A stretch of DNA of 64,000 nt from Actinoplanes palleronii. GTDB taxonomy: Bacteria; Actinomycetota; Actinomycetes; Mycobacteriales; Micromonosporaceae. A program made the position numbers and the translations under genes. This document shows, one piece after another, positions 30,282-38,568 of this stretch. Location of the stretch: the NCBI RefSeq assembly GCF_016862315.1, contig NZ_BOMS01000093.1, positions 1 to 64,000 on the forward strand, written 5' to 3'. The notes beneath the pieces are model-generated. The model saw only the letters and a program-made list of their open reading frames with translations, ran no database searches and was not told the origin of the DNA. Position 1 is the first letter of the stretch; each line of letters begins with the position of its first letter.

Positions 30282-31315
30282 CCGGGGAACACCAGCAACC
30301 GTGACGGCGGGAGGGTGACCTCCACCTTGTCGCCCGGGGCCAGCCGCTGCGACGTGCGCAGGTGCAGGGTCAGGCCGTCGGCGGTGCGGACCTCGGCGGC
30401 GATCTCCCGGCCGTGGTACTCGGCGACGTCGACGGTCACCTCCAGCCCGGAGCCGATCTCGACGTCCTCGGGGCGGATCGCGGCCACCACCGGATCACCG
30501 ACACCGATGGCGCCGACGAACGAGGCGGACGGTCGTACCCCAAAGCCGTTGATCTTGATGGACGAGGCGGAGACCGCTTTGCCGGGCAGCAGATTGCGGA
30601 AACCCAGGAAGTCGGCGACGTGCCGGTTCGCGGGGCGGTTGTGCACTTCCTCCGGGCTGCCGATCTGCTGCACCCGGCCGCCGCGCAGCACCACCAGGCG
30701 ATCCGCCATCGACAGCGCCTCCTCCTGATCGTGGGTGACATAGACCGTGGTCAGTCCGAGGTTCTGGTGCAGGCGGCGGATCTCGGTGCGCATCTCCAGG
30801 CGCAGTTTCGCGTCCAGGTTGCTCAGCGGTTCGTCCATCAGCACCAGCGACGGCTCGACCACGACCGCGCGGGCGATCGCGACCCGCTGCTGCTGGCCGC
30901 CGGAGAGCTGGCCGGGCAGCTTGCCGGCGTGCTCCTCGAGGTGCACCAGCCGGATCGCCTCGTCGGTCCGGCGCCGCGCTTCGGCACGTGGCACGCCGCG
31001 CATCTGCAGACCGAAAGAGATATTTTTCCGTACGGACATGTGCGGGAACAGCGCGTAGTTCTGGAACACCATCCCGAAGCCCCGGCGCTCCGGTGGCAGG
31101 GTGTCGAGCCGGGTGCCGTCGCGCCAGATGCTGCCGTCGCTGAGCGGCAGCAGCCCGGCCAGGCAGTTCAGCGCGGTGGACTTGCCGCAGCCGGACGGCC
31201 CGAGCAGCGCGATGAACTCGCCGCGCCGGATCTCCAGGTCGAGCCCGGTCAGCGCGTCGGCGCCGCCGAACCGGCGGGTCACCCCGTCCAGGCGCAGCGT
31301 CGTGAAGGCCGTCAC
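30278..31315 (-). CDS. ABC transporter ATP-binding protein with TOBE domain
   Basis: A 345-residue ATPase of the MalK/PotA type. Walker A is LLGPSGCGKSTALNCLAG, the ABC signature is LSGGQQQRVAIARA, Walker B is PSLVLMDEPLSNLDAKLRLE, and the switch His is in TVYVTHDQEEALSM. After about residue 235 comes a TOBE domain (VVAAIRPEDVEIGSGLEVTV) of the regulatory kind found in sugar and polyamine importers. GTG 31315 overlaps the binding-protein stop. It powers the importer encoded by its neighbours. Confidence 0.93.
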   Translation of the reverse strand: MTAFTTLRLDGVTRRFGGADALTGLDLEIRRGEFIALLGPSGCGKSTALNCLAGLLPLSDGSIWRDGTRLDTLPPERRGFGMVFQNYALFPHMSVRKNISFGLQMRGVPRAEARRRTDEAIRLVHLEEHAGKLPGQLSGGQQQRVAIARAVVVEPSLVLMDEPLSNLDAKLRLEMRTEIRRLHQNLGLTTVYVTHDQEEALSMADRLVVLRGGRVQQIGSPEEVHNRPANRHVADFLGFRNLLPGKAVSASSIKINGFGVRPSASFVGAIGVGDPVVAAIRPEDVEIGSGLEVTVDVAEYHGREIAAEVRTADGLTLHLRTSQRLAPGDKVEVTLPPSRLLVFPG

Positions 31316-32520
31316 TTCTTGACCTTGGCGCCGCCGATTTCCCGGTCCCAGCGATCGAAGGCGGCCACCAGTGCTGTCGCCTCGAGGGGGATCTGCAGCG
31401 GGTGCTCGATCAGCAGGGTGTGGTACTCCGGGCGGCCGTACTCGGCGATCGCCTGCTGGCTCTCCGGCGGGGCCATCGTGATCGGCACGTCGGCGATCGC
31501 CGGGCCGGGGTAGAAGTAGCCCTTGTCGTACGCTTTGGCCTGCTGTTCCGGGGTGAGCATCCAGGCGAGCAGGGTGAGCACGGCGGCCTGCTTGTCGGTG
31601 GAGACGCCCTTCGGCACGACCGCGTAGTGCGCGTCGGTCACCCAGTTGAAGCCTTCCAGCGCGCCGACCTGCGCCTCCTTGGGCACGGTGCCGAGCACCC
31701 GCGGGTTGATGTCCCAGCCGGTGGTGGTCGCGATGATCTTCGCGGAGCCGTTGGCCAGGTTCTTCATCGTCTCGCTGGTCGCCGACGGGTAGAGCGTGAT
31801 CGACTCACCGAGCTGCTTGAGGTAGGCCCAGGTCTTGTCCCAGCCGTTGACCGGGTCCTTCGGGTTGGTGTCGCCGAGCAGGTACGGCAGGCCCATCAGC
31901 AGCGTGCGCCCCGGCCCGGAGTTGGACGGGCGCGCGTACTGGACCGCGCCCGGGTTGGCCTTGGCGTACTCCAGCAACGCCGCCGCGGTCTTGGGCGGGC
32001 TCGGCACCTTGGCCGGCAGGTATTCGATCAGCGGGCCGGACGGGTAGTAGGTGACGGTCACCCCGTCGTTGCCGGCGAGCTTCTGCATGGCTGCGGCGCC
32101 GGGCAGGTACTGCTTCATCCCGGACAGCCGGTCCGCGTAGGCCGGCAGCAACGGCACCCACAGCTGCTGGGCGATCCCGGCGGCCAGCCCGTCCACTCCG
32201 GTCAGCACCAGGTCGATGTCCACCCGGTTCGCCGCCTGCTGCGCCTTGATCTTGCCGACCAGTTCCGGAGCGGTCGCCTTGGTGTAGGTGACCCGCTCGA
32301 CCACGCCGGCGTTCTTCGCCACGAAGTCGTCGATCATGCCCTGGGTGAGCTGCAGGTTGCCGGCCACGTCGAGCACGTTGAGCGTGACCGCTTTCGACGG
32401 CTTGTCCGGGACCGCGCCGGTGGCGCTGGTGGCCGGGCTGTTGTTGTCCGGCGGGCTGCACGCGGCCACGGTGGCGGCGGCGGCTCCCAGAACGAGAAAT
32501 TGACGGCGGTTGGGCGACAT
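31312..32520 (-). CDS. extracellular solute-binding lipoprotein
   Basis: A 402-residue substrate-binding protein. The start is ATG 32520 (MSPNRRQFLVLGAAAATVAAC), with AAAGGA before it. The leader combines an Arg-Arg (Tat-like) motif with a lipobox VAAC. The mature protein has the family-1 solute-binding fold: LNVLDVAGNLQLTQGMIDDF, GKIKAQQAANRVDIDLVLTG, YPSGPLIEYLPAKVPSPPKT and AVVPKGVSTDKQAAVLTLLAWMLTP. It captures the ligand outside the cell and delivers it to the two permeases. The ligand is probably a sugar acid or glycoside, judged only from the dehydratase at the operon's end. Confidence 0.9.
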   Translation of the reverse strand: MSPNRRQFLVLGAAAATVAACSPPDNNSPATSATGAVPDKPSKAVTLNVLDVAGNLQLTQGMIDDFVAKNAGVVERVTYTKATAPELVGKIKAQQAANRVDIDLVLTGVDGLAAGIAQQLWVPLLPAYADRLSGMKQYLPGAAAMQKLAGNDGVTVTYYPSGPLIEYLPAKVPSPPKTAAALLEYAKANPGAVQYARPSNSGPGRTLLMGLPYLLGDTNPKDPVNGWDKTWAYLKQLGESITLYPSATSETMKNLANGSAKIIATTTGWDINPRVLGTVPKEAQVGALEGFNWVTDAHYAVVPKGVSTDKQAAVLTLLAWMLTPEQQAKAYDKGYFYPGPAIADVPITMAPPESQQAIAEYGRPEYHTLLIEHPLQIPLEATALVAAFDRWDREIGGAKVKK

Positions 32521-32533
32521 GTCGGTCCTTTCC

Positions 32534-33580
32534 TCAGCGAGCCACGGGGCCCGTCGAACCACGCACGATGAGCTGGGTGGGCACCACCCGGCGGGCACGC
32601 CCGCCACGGCCGGGACCGGCGCGCTCGGAGCCGGCGCGGTCGAGACCGGCGGCCCCCGGGGCGGCCATCAGGGCGAGCAGCAGGTCCACACCGACCCGGC
32701 CGATCTGCTCCTTGCCGATCGCGACGGTGGTCAGCGGCGGGCCGACCAGCGCGGCGACCAGGATGTCGTCGAAGCCGACGACGCTGAGCTGCCCGGGCAC
32801 CGCGATCCCCCGGGCCTGGAACCGTTGCACCAGGCCGAGCGCGACCAGGTCGTTGTAGGCGAGCACCGCGGTGACCGGCGCCGCGGCGACCAGGTCGGCG
32901 GCGGCCGCGCCACCCGCCACGGTGGGTGCCACGTTGCCGATCTCGATCAGGGTCATCCCGAGCGCCGACGTGGCGGCCCGCAGTCCGCGGAGCCGGTCGC
33001 GGTTGGACCACGAGGTGCGCGGCCCAGCGACGTACGAAATGGTCCGATGACCCAGAGCGTGCAGGTGGCTGACCGCCTGCCGCATCCCGCCGGAGTTGTC
33101 GGCGGTGACCGACGGGAACGGTGAGATCCGCCGGTTCAGCACCACCATCGGTTTCTCGGCGACCGCCCGCAGTTCGTCGTCGGCGGCCCGCGGCGAGCAG
33201 AGCAGGAACCCGTCGACCTGCATGGCGAGGGCCCGGATGGCCGGCACCTCGACCGCCGGGTCCTCGTCGGTGTCGGTGAGCAGCACCGCGTAGTCGCGGC
33301 GGCGCGCCTGCGTCTGTATCGCCTTGACCACGGTCGGGAAGAACGGGTTGCCCAGGTCCGGCAGGACCACGCCGATGTTCGCGGTCCGGCCGGTGATCAG
33401 GCTGCGGGCGACCCGGTTGGGGTGGTAGCCGAGCTGCCGGGCCGCGGTCTGCACCCGGTCCCGGGTCTCCGGCCGGACCCGATCGGGATCGGCCAGCGCC
33501 CGGCACACCGAGGACGCCGAGACCCCGGCGAGCCGCGCCACGTCCTTGATGGTCACCGCCACGCCCGGCTCCCCGATCAT
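32534..33580 (-). CDS. LacI-family transcriptional repressor
   Basis: A 348-residue regulator. The DNA-binding head is VTIKDVARLAGVSASSVCRALADPDRVRPETRDRV, with the hinge LGYHPNRVARSLITGRTANI. A periplasmic-binding-protein-like sensor domain follows (IGVVLPDLGNPFFPTVVKAI, VVGFDDILVAALVGPPLTTV). The last about 45 residues are Gly/Arg-rich. It is the first gene of the sugar operon, 13 bp ahead of the binding protein, and has its own operator between the -35 and -10. It therefore represses the whole operon, itself included, until the sugar is present. Start codons at 33580 and a little downstream (V before TIKDV) are both possible. Confidence 0.92.
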   Translation of the reverse strand: MIGEPGVAVTIKDVARLAGVSASSVCRALADPDRVRPETRDRVQTAARQLGYHPNRVARSLITGRTANIGVVLPDLGNPFFPTVVKAIQTQARRRDYAVLLTDTDEDPAVEVPAIRALAMQVDGFLLCSPRAADDELRAVAEKPMVVLNRRISPFPSVTADNSGGMRQAVSHLHALGHRTISYVAGPRTSWSNRDRLRGLRAATSALGMTLIEIGNVAPTVAGGAAAADLVAAAPVTAVLAYNDLVALGLVQRFQARGIAVPGQLSVVGFDDILVAALVGPPLTTVAIGKEQIGRVGVDLLLALMAAPGAAGLDRAGSERAGPGRGGRARRVVPTQLIVRGSTGPVAR

Positions 33581-33605
33581 TCGATGACGATCGATTGATG
33601 AGGCC

Positions 33606-33635
33606 AGTCTGGAATCGTTTCCAGAACATTGTCAA
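33606..33635 (-). promoter_or_regulatory. promoter with LacI-type operator between -35 and -10
   Basis: Minus strand: TTGACA (33630-33635), 18-bp spacer, CAGACT (33606-33611). The LacI-type palindrome CTGGAATCGTTTCCAG (33609-33624 on the plus strand; CG centre, 14 of 16 positions symmetric) occupies the spacer. The -35 overlaps the stop codon of the LAL regulator gene. This is the likely single promoter of the six-gene operon down to 27362. Confidence 0.82.
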
Positions 33636-36505
33636 GACGTTGCCGTCAGCGCTCCCGGCAGGCTGGTGGCGAGCTGGGCGCGGCTCGTCACGGCGAGTTT
33701 CTGGAACGCGTGGGTCAGGTGGGTCTCCACCGTCCGCCGGGTCACGAAGAGCTGATCGGCGATCTCCCGGTTGGTGTGCCCGAGCGCGGCCAGCACCGCG
33801 ACCCGGTGCTCGGACGGGGTCAGCGCGCCCGGCCCGGTGACCACCGCGCGCCGGGGGCGGCCGCCGGCGGCGAGCAGCTCCTGCCGGGCCCGGGCCGCGA
33901 TCAGCCGCATGCCGCCGCGGTCGGCCAGGTCGAGGGCCTGGGTCAGCGGTTCGCGGGCGGCGGCGCGCTGGTTGGTGCGGCGCATCGCGGCGCCGAGGTC
34001 GACCAGGATGCGGGCGTACTCCAGCCGGACCGGTGACCCGGCGAGCAGGTGCGCGGCCTGGGTGAGCAGCGGGATCGCCTCGGCCGGGGCGACCGTGCGG
34101 GCCAGGGCGCGCAGTCCGGCGCCCCGCGGGCCGGGCAGGCCGAGGCGGGCCGCGAGGCCGAGGTGCTCCTCGGCACGACGGCGGGCCGCCGGTGGGTCAC
34201 CGAGGGCGGTCAGCGCCAGGCTGTCGTCGACCCGCCAGGAGGCGAGACCAGGATGGCGTACGCCCAGAGCGTGCCAGCTCGCGGCCGCCGCGGTCAGGTC
34301 GGCGTGCGCGTCGGCGGGGCGGTGCCGGGCCAGGTGCAGCCGGGCCCGCCGCTCCAGGAACATCGCGGTCCGCAGCTTGCCGGGCTCCGGCTCGCCGGTC
34401 ATCCCCGCCGCGACCAGCGCCGCCTGCGCCGCGGCCGGCTCGTCCGCCTCGACCAGCGCGTCCACCAGCGGGAACAGCGCCCACACCACACCCGGCGCCG
34501 GGCTGTTGGCGAGTTTGAACTCGAACGCGAACCGGGCGTCGGTCACCGCCTCCCGCACCCGGCCGGCCTGCACCAGCGCGTGCGCCCGGATGAAGCTGCC
34601 GTGCGCGAGCGCGGTCATCCACCCCCGCGGGCGCGCCTGCTCGATCAGGGCGTCGCACAGCGCCCGTACGGTGTCCAGGTCCTCCGCCGCGACCAGGCCG
34701 AACTTGACGAATGTTGCCAGCAGCGAGTCGCTCTCCACGTCCGTCACGCTGCGCAGCAGGGCCAGCGCCTCGCGCGCCGGGCGGCCCTCGATCGTCGCCA
34801 GGTGACCGCGGTGCACGTTCCAGAGCGGCAGCGCCGACGCCGCCGCCCGCGCCGTGCGGTCGCGCGCGTCGGCGGCCTCGGTGGCGTCCAGCCACGCGTC
34901 GGCGACCAGTTCCGCCTCGAGCCGGTCGAGCAGCTCCGGATCCGCGCCGGTCGGGTGGTCCAGCACGCTGCGGCACAGGCGCAGCGCCTCGTCGGCGTAC
35001 CCGGCCAGCCCCAGCGCCCGCGCCCCGGCCAGCGCGATCCGGGCTCGCTGATCAGGATCGGTCGCATGGTCAACGGCGTCGGCGAGCAACCGGCATGCCT
35101 GCGGCTGGACCTGCTCGGCGGCGAGAAGGCCGAGCCGACCGCGCAGCTCGGCCTCGTCATCCGTCCCGGCCGGCGGCTCGGCCAGCGCCCGCCGCAGGAA
35201 CGTCGCGGCGTTCTGCGGCGCCCCGCGGCGCCAGGCCCGGTCGGCGGCCGTGCTCAGCGCGCTGACCGTGCTGGCCTCACCAGCGGGTTCGGTGCGCAGC
35301 AGGTGCAGCGCGACGGTCTCCGGATCGGCCCGCTCCCGGGTCAGCAGGCGCGCCGCCCGGGCGTGCCACAGTGCCCGCTCCCCCGGCGGCAGCCCACCGT
35401 AGATCGCCCCGGCCACCAGCGGATGGACCAGCCGGTACCCGTCGGTGCCGCCGGTCAGCAACCCCGCCACCCGCAGCCGATCCGCGAGCAGCACCGCCCG
35501 CTCATGGTCACAACCGGACAAGTCCCGGGCGTGCCGGAGCAGCGCACCCCGCCCGAGAACGGTGAACGCCCGCGCCAGCTCCGCGGCCCCGGCCGGCATC
35601 CGGGCGAGCTGGCGCTCCACGGCCCGGCCCACCTGCTCCGGACCGAAGTCGCGGAGCGGACCGGCGGATCGGGGCGCGGCGACCGCGGCGGCGACCGCGA
35701 TCGGGTCGGCGCTGAAGTCACCGAGGCGCCCGATCCGCGCCGCGACGTCACCGTTGGGCGCCAGCCCCTCCGCGGCGAGGTGGCCGAGCAGCGCCCCGAG
35801 CAGGAACGGGTTGCCGGCCGTCGCCGCGTGACAGGCGAGCACGAACTCCGGCCCCGCCGCGGGCAGCCGCTCGCGCAGGATCAGTCGTACCGCGTCCGGC
35901 CGCAGCGCGGCGGGCCGCACCGGCGGGCCGGCCGCCGCCAGCAGCTCGGCGAGCAGGTCCGGTTCGGCCGGCGGCTCACCGGAGCGCACCGCGCACAGGA
36001 TGCCCAGCGGCAGACCGGCCAGCCGCCGGGACAGCTGCCCGAGCCAGCGCAGCGACGGCGCGTCGGCCCAGTGCACGTCGTCGACGACCAGCACAGTCCC
36101 GGACCGTGCGGCGAGACCGCAGGTCAGCCACGTCAGCCCGTGTGCGGCGGCGTGCATGGCGTCACCGGTCGGCGCCGGCGCGGCCAGGTCGGCGTCCAGC
36201 GCTCGCCGGGCCGGCGCCGCGGCGCCCATCACCAGCGCGTCCCACTCCCGGCTCTGCCACAGCGGAGCGAACAGCTGCCGGGCGATCCCCCACCCGGCGT
36301 CGTGTTCCAGCGGACCACCCCACGCGGTCAGCACCCGCAGCCCGCTCGCCGCCGCGCGGCTCCCGGCCGCGGCCAGCAGACTGGACTTGCCGATCCCGGC
36401 CGGGCCGTCCACGACGATCACCGCACCGGCGCCCGCGCGCACCTGCCCGAGCCGGAGATCGAGCATCGCCAGCTCGGCATCGCGCTGCACCAGGGTGCGC
36501 GGCAT
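33632..36505 (-). CDS. LAL-type LuxR-family transcriptional regulator with AAA ATPase
   Basis: A large regulator of about 957 residues. At the N-terminus the ATPase has Walker A (DGPAGIGKSSLLAAAG) and Walker B (GTVLVVDDVHWADAPSL). A long helical TPR-like middle follows. The C-terminal LuxR helix-turn-helix is LTPSEHRVAVLAALGHTNREIADQLF..TRRTVETHLTHAFQKL. LAL proteins use ATP-dependent oligomerisation to switch on target operons. I chose ATG 36505 (MPRTLVQRDAEL), where the family similarity starts; a GTG at 36559 would add 18 residues. It is divergent from the methyltransferase gene and directly upstream of the LacI operon promoter. Its target is unknown. Confidence 0.88.
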   Translation of the reverse strand: MPRTLVQRDAELAMLDLRLGQVRAGAGAVIVVDGPAGIGKSSLLAAAGSRAAASGLRVLTAWGGPLEHDAGWGIARQLFAPLWQSREWDALVMGAAAPARRALDADLAAPAPTGDAMHAAAHGLTWLTCGLAARSGTVLVVDDVHWADAPSLRWLGQLSRRLAGLPLGILCAVRSGEPPAEPDLLAELLAAAGPPVRPAALRPDAVRLILRERLPAAGPEFVLACHAATAGNPFLLGALLGHLAAEGLAPNGDVAARIGRLGDFSADPIAVAAAVAAPRSAGPLRDFGPEQVGRAVERQLARMPAGAAELARAFTVLGRGALLRHARDLSGCDHERAVLLADRLRVAGLLTGGTDGYRLVHPLVAGAIYGGLPPGERALWHARAARLLTRERADPETVALHLLRTEPAGEASTVSALSTAADRAWRRGAPQNAATFLRRALAEPPAGTDDEAELRGRLGLLAAEQVQPQACRLLADAVDHATDPDQRARIALAGARALGLAGYADEALRLCRSVLDHPTGADPELLDRLEAELVADAWLDATEAADARDRTARAAASALPLWNVHRGHLATIEGRPAREALALLRSVTDVESDSLLATFVKFGLVAAEDLDTVRALCDALIEQARPRGWMTALAHGSFIRAHALVQAGRVREAVTDARFAFEFKLANSPAPGVVWALFPLVDALVEADEPAAAQAALVAAGMTGEPEPGKLRTAMFLERRARLHLARHRPADAHADLTAAAASWHALGVRHPGLASWRVDDSLALTALGDPPAARRRAEEHLGLAARLGLPGPRGAGLRALARTVAPAEAIPLLTQAAHLLAGSPVRLEYARILVDLGAAMRRTNQRAAAREPLTQALDLADRGGMRLIAARARQELLAAGGRPRRAVVTGPGALTPSEHRVAVLAALGHTNREIADQLFVTRRTVETHLTHAFQKLAVTSRAQLATSLPGALTATS

Positions 36506-36595
36506 GCCGCCGACCGTACGGGGTACCGGCCCCGCCCGTAACCTCGTGGTCGGATCCACGATTCAACCCGGCCGGCCGCCGCCGAGTCTCAGAGG

Positions 36596-37411
36596 ATGAA
36601 CACCACTGACTACGCGCTGGGCCACACGCCCGCCGAATACGACCGTGTCCGCGCCCAGGCCCGCCTCTGGGAGTCCGACACCGCCCGGCTGCTGGACCAC
36701 ATCGGCGTCAAGCCCGGCGCCCGCTGCCTGGACGCCGGGTGCGGGCCGGGCGAGACGATGCGCCAGATGGCCGACCGTACCGGCCCGTCCGGCACGGTCA
36801 CCGGCCTGGACATCGACCCGGCGATGGGCGCGGCGGCCGAGGCCGCGCTGCACCGGGACGGCCACACCCAGTGCCACGTGCGGGTCCACGACCTGACCGC
36901 CGACGAACCGGTACCCGGCGGGCCGTACGACCTGGTCTACGCCCGGCTGCTGCTCTTCCACCTGCACGACCAGGCCGCGGCGCTGCGCCGGCTCTGGCAG
37001 GCCGTCGCGCCCGGCGGGCACCTGCTGATCCAGGACTACGACATGCGCACCGCGGGCGTCATGCCGCCGCTGGCCAACGCCGAGGCGATGACCCGCCTGC
37101 TGATCGACGCGTTCGGGCTGGCCGGTTGCGACGTGCACGCCGGCGCCCGGCTGCCCTACCTGATGGCCCGTTCCGGCGTCGGCGCCCCGGACGGCACCGA
37201 CGTCGCCGGCCGGCTGGTGCCGATCGCGGCCGGCGCCCCGGTCCTGGAATCCGTCTACCGCAGCCTGCTCCCGCTCGCCCACGCACGCGGCCTGATCACC
37301 CCGGCCGCATCCGAGCAGGCCATCGCCACGCTGCACCAGGACACCGCCGAGCACCCCGACCGCTCCGTGCTGCTGCCGCTGCTGCTCGCGGCTTGGAAGC
37401 GCAGGTCCTGA
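36596..37411 (+). CDS. class I SAM-dependent methyltransferase
   Basis: A 271-residue cytosolic methyltransferase. Motif I is RCLDAGCGPGETMRQMA, motif II TVTGLDIDPAM, motif IV YDLVYARLLLFHL, and the following GGHLLIQDYDMRTAG is the usual post-I strand. The C-terminal half (LPYLMARSGVGAPDGTDVAG, LARGLITPAASEQAIATL) is the substrate-side cap. It matches the UbiE/Mem-type fold, but the substrate cannot be read. It is divergent from the LAL regulator and followed by the hairpin element at 37421. Confidence 0.88.
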   Translation: MNTTDYALGHTPAEYDRVRAQARLWESDTARLLDHIGVKPGARCLDAGCGPGETMRQMADRTGPSGTVTGLDIDPAMGAAAEAALHRDGHTQCHVRVHDLTADEPVPGGPYDLVYARLLLFHLHDQAAALRRLWQAVAPGGHLLIQDYDMRTAGVMPPLANAEAMTRLLIDAFGLAGCDVHAGARLPYLMARSGVGAPDGTDVAGRLVPIAAGAPVLESVYRSLLPLAHARGLITPAASEQAIATLHQDTAEHPDRSVLLPLLLAAWKRRS

Positions 37412-37530
37412 CCGCTTCGTTTTTTCCGGTACGACGGTGGAGCGCCCGTCCGCAGGCTACGAGCCGAGTCCCGTGGTGGCCTCGCGCGACGTCCGCGCCA
37501 CCCCGGACCGCCCCGCGCCCCCGGCCCCCA

Positions 37531-37581
37531 GCTGGCTCTCAGGGCCGTTTCGGTACCCCGGACACGGCCCTGAGAGCCAGC
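37531..37581. repeat. 18-bp-stem hairpin, first of a ~79-bp repeat series
   Basis: Arms 37531-37548 and 37564-37581 pair perfectly over 18 bp (GCTGGCTCTCAGGGCCGT against its complement) around a 15-nt loop. Variants follow at about 37608 and 37687, a 79-bp period. There GGCTGGTTGTCAG pairs with CTGAGAACCAGCC with one or two mismatches. Confidence 0.82.
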
Positions 37582-37877
37582 CGAGACCGCCGCGCACGCA
37601 CGGTCCCGGCTGGTTGTCAGGGCCGTTTTGATACCCCGGATACGGCGCTGAGAACCAGCCGAGACCGCCGCGCACGCACGGTCCCCGGCTGGTTGTCAGG
37701 GCCGTTTCGGTACGCCGGATACGGCGCTGAGAACCAGCCGGGACCGCCGCCACCCCGGACCGCCGCGCACGCCACGGTCCCCGGCTGGTGCTGGCGGCTG
37801 TCTCTCGGCTGTCGAGGCAGCCGTGAACACCAGCCGAGACCGCGACCGAGACGGACCGGTGCGCTGGTCGCGGTCCT

Positions 37878-37930
37878 GGCTGGTCCTCAGGGGTGTCTCC
37901 CCGCCCGGGAGACACCCCTGAGGACCAGCC
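37878..37930. repeat. perfect 22-bp-stem hairpin (22-9-22), sister of 4666-4718
   Basis: Left arm 37878-37899 (starts GGCTGGTCCTCAGG), loop 37900-37908, right arm 37909-37930 (ends GAGGACCAGCC). It pairs at all 22 positions. Relative to the hairpin at 4666 both arms changed at the same paired position, so pairing was kept. Confidence 0.85.
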
Positions 37931-38163
37931 GGGGACTCTGGGGCGCGCTGCGGTCCGGGGTGGTCGCGGTCTCGCGGGGTTGGTGGCCCGGGGCGGGGTT
38001 GGTGGCGCGGGGCGGGGTGCGGCTGGGGCGGCCGGGGCTGGTGGTCTCGGCCGGGGCAGGGGCGGTGTGGGTACGCGGTGCCTGTTCGCGGACGTCTGCC
38101 GCCCCCAGGTGGGCGATAGCAGTCCGCAGGACACGATTGCGTCCTGCCACCGCCCCGGACCCC

Positions 38164-38381
38164 GCAGATCGCGGACTGCCGCCGCCCCGCCAGTGCAGAT
38201 CGCGGACTGCCGGCGCCCCACCAGTGCACACCGCGGACTGCCGCCGCCCCACCAGCGCACACCGCGGACTCCCGGCGCCCCACCAGCGCACACTGCGGAC
38301 TCCCGGCGCCCCACCAGCAGACCGCGGGCTGCCCGCGGCGGCCCGCCAGTGCTGGCCGTGGACTGCCGGCGCGCTGCCGGT
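38164..38381. repeat. 31-bp tandem repeat, about seven units
   Basis: Units begin at 38164, 38195, 38226, 38257 and 38288 exactly 31 bp apart (core CGCGGACTGCCGGCGCCCCA). Two degenerate units follow to about 38381. There are no spacers between units. Since 31 is not a multiple of three, this is not a protein repeat. Confidence 0.85.
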
Positions 38382-38568
38382 GACGGACGAGGACTCACGC
38401 TGCACACCGCCGGAGTTGGCCGGGGCGTCCGGTCGACATTGGGATAGGTGCTGGTGGGGGGTCTGCCTTCGTTGAGCGAGAGGGGGTGCGGGTGGGTGGG
38501 TGCTCCGTGTCGTACCGGAAAAGGACCTTGGGGACAGCGGTCTGGGACGTGCGGCGGGGTGGTGAGGG

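Larger units (their letters stand above)
37421..38523. mobile_element. terminal-inverted-repeat element carrying hairpins and a 31-bp array (copy 2)
   Basis: About 1.1 kb without a gene, between convergent genes. The left end TTTTCCGGTACGAC..GGAGCGCCC (37422-37447) is an inverted copy of the right end GGGTGCTCCGT..CGTACCGGAAAA (about 38498-38523). The 34 bp at 37440-37473 are identical to 4501-4534 in copy 1, and 37924-37960 match about 4903-4940. Inside are four or five GGCTGG...CCAGCC hairpins in a roughly 79-bp repeat (37529-37760), a perfect 22-9-22 hairpin (37878-37930), a G-rich GGGGTTGGTGG-like stretch (about 37970-38070) and a 31-bp tandem array. No transposase is seen. It may be mobilised in trans or be a fossil. 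Confidence 0.65.

Noticed and set aside
38164..38381. Possible CRISPR array (31-bp repeats)
   Set aside because: Units are directly adjacent without spacers, and no cas genes are nearby.
37893..38447. Plus- and minus-strand open frames across the hairpin element
   Set aside because: Their translations are only the repeat units read in frame (RRPTSAHRGLP-type) with no start signals; GC-rich repeats produce open frames by chance.
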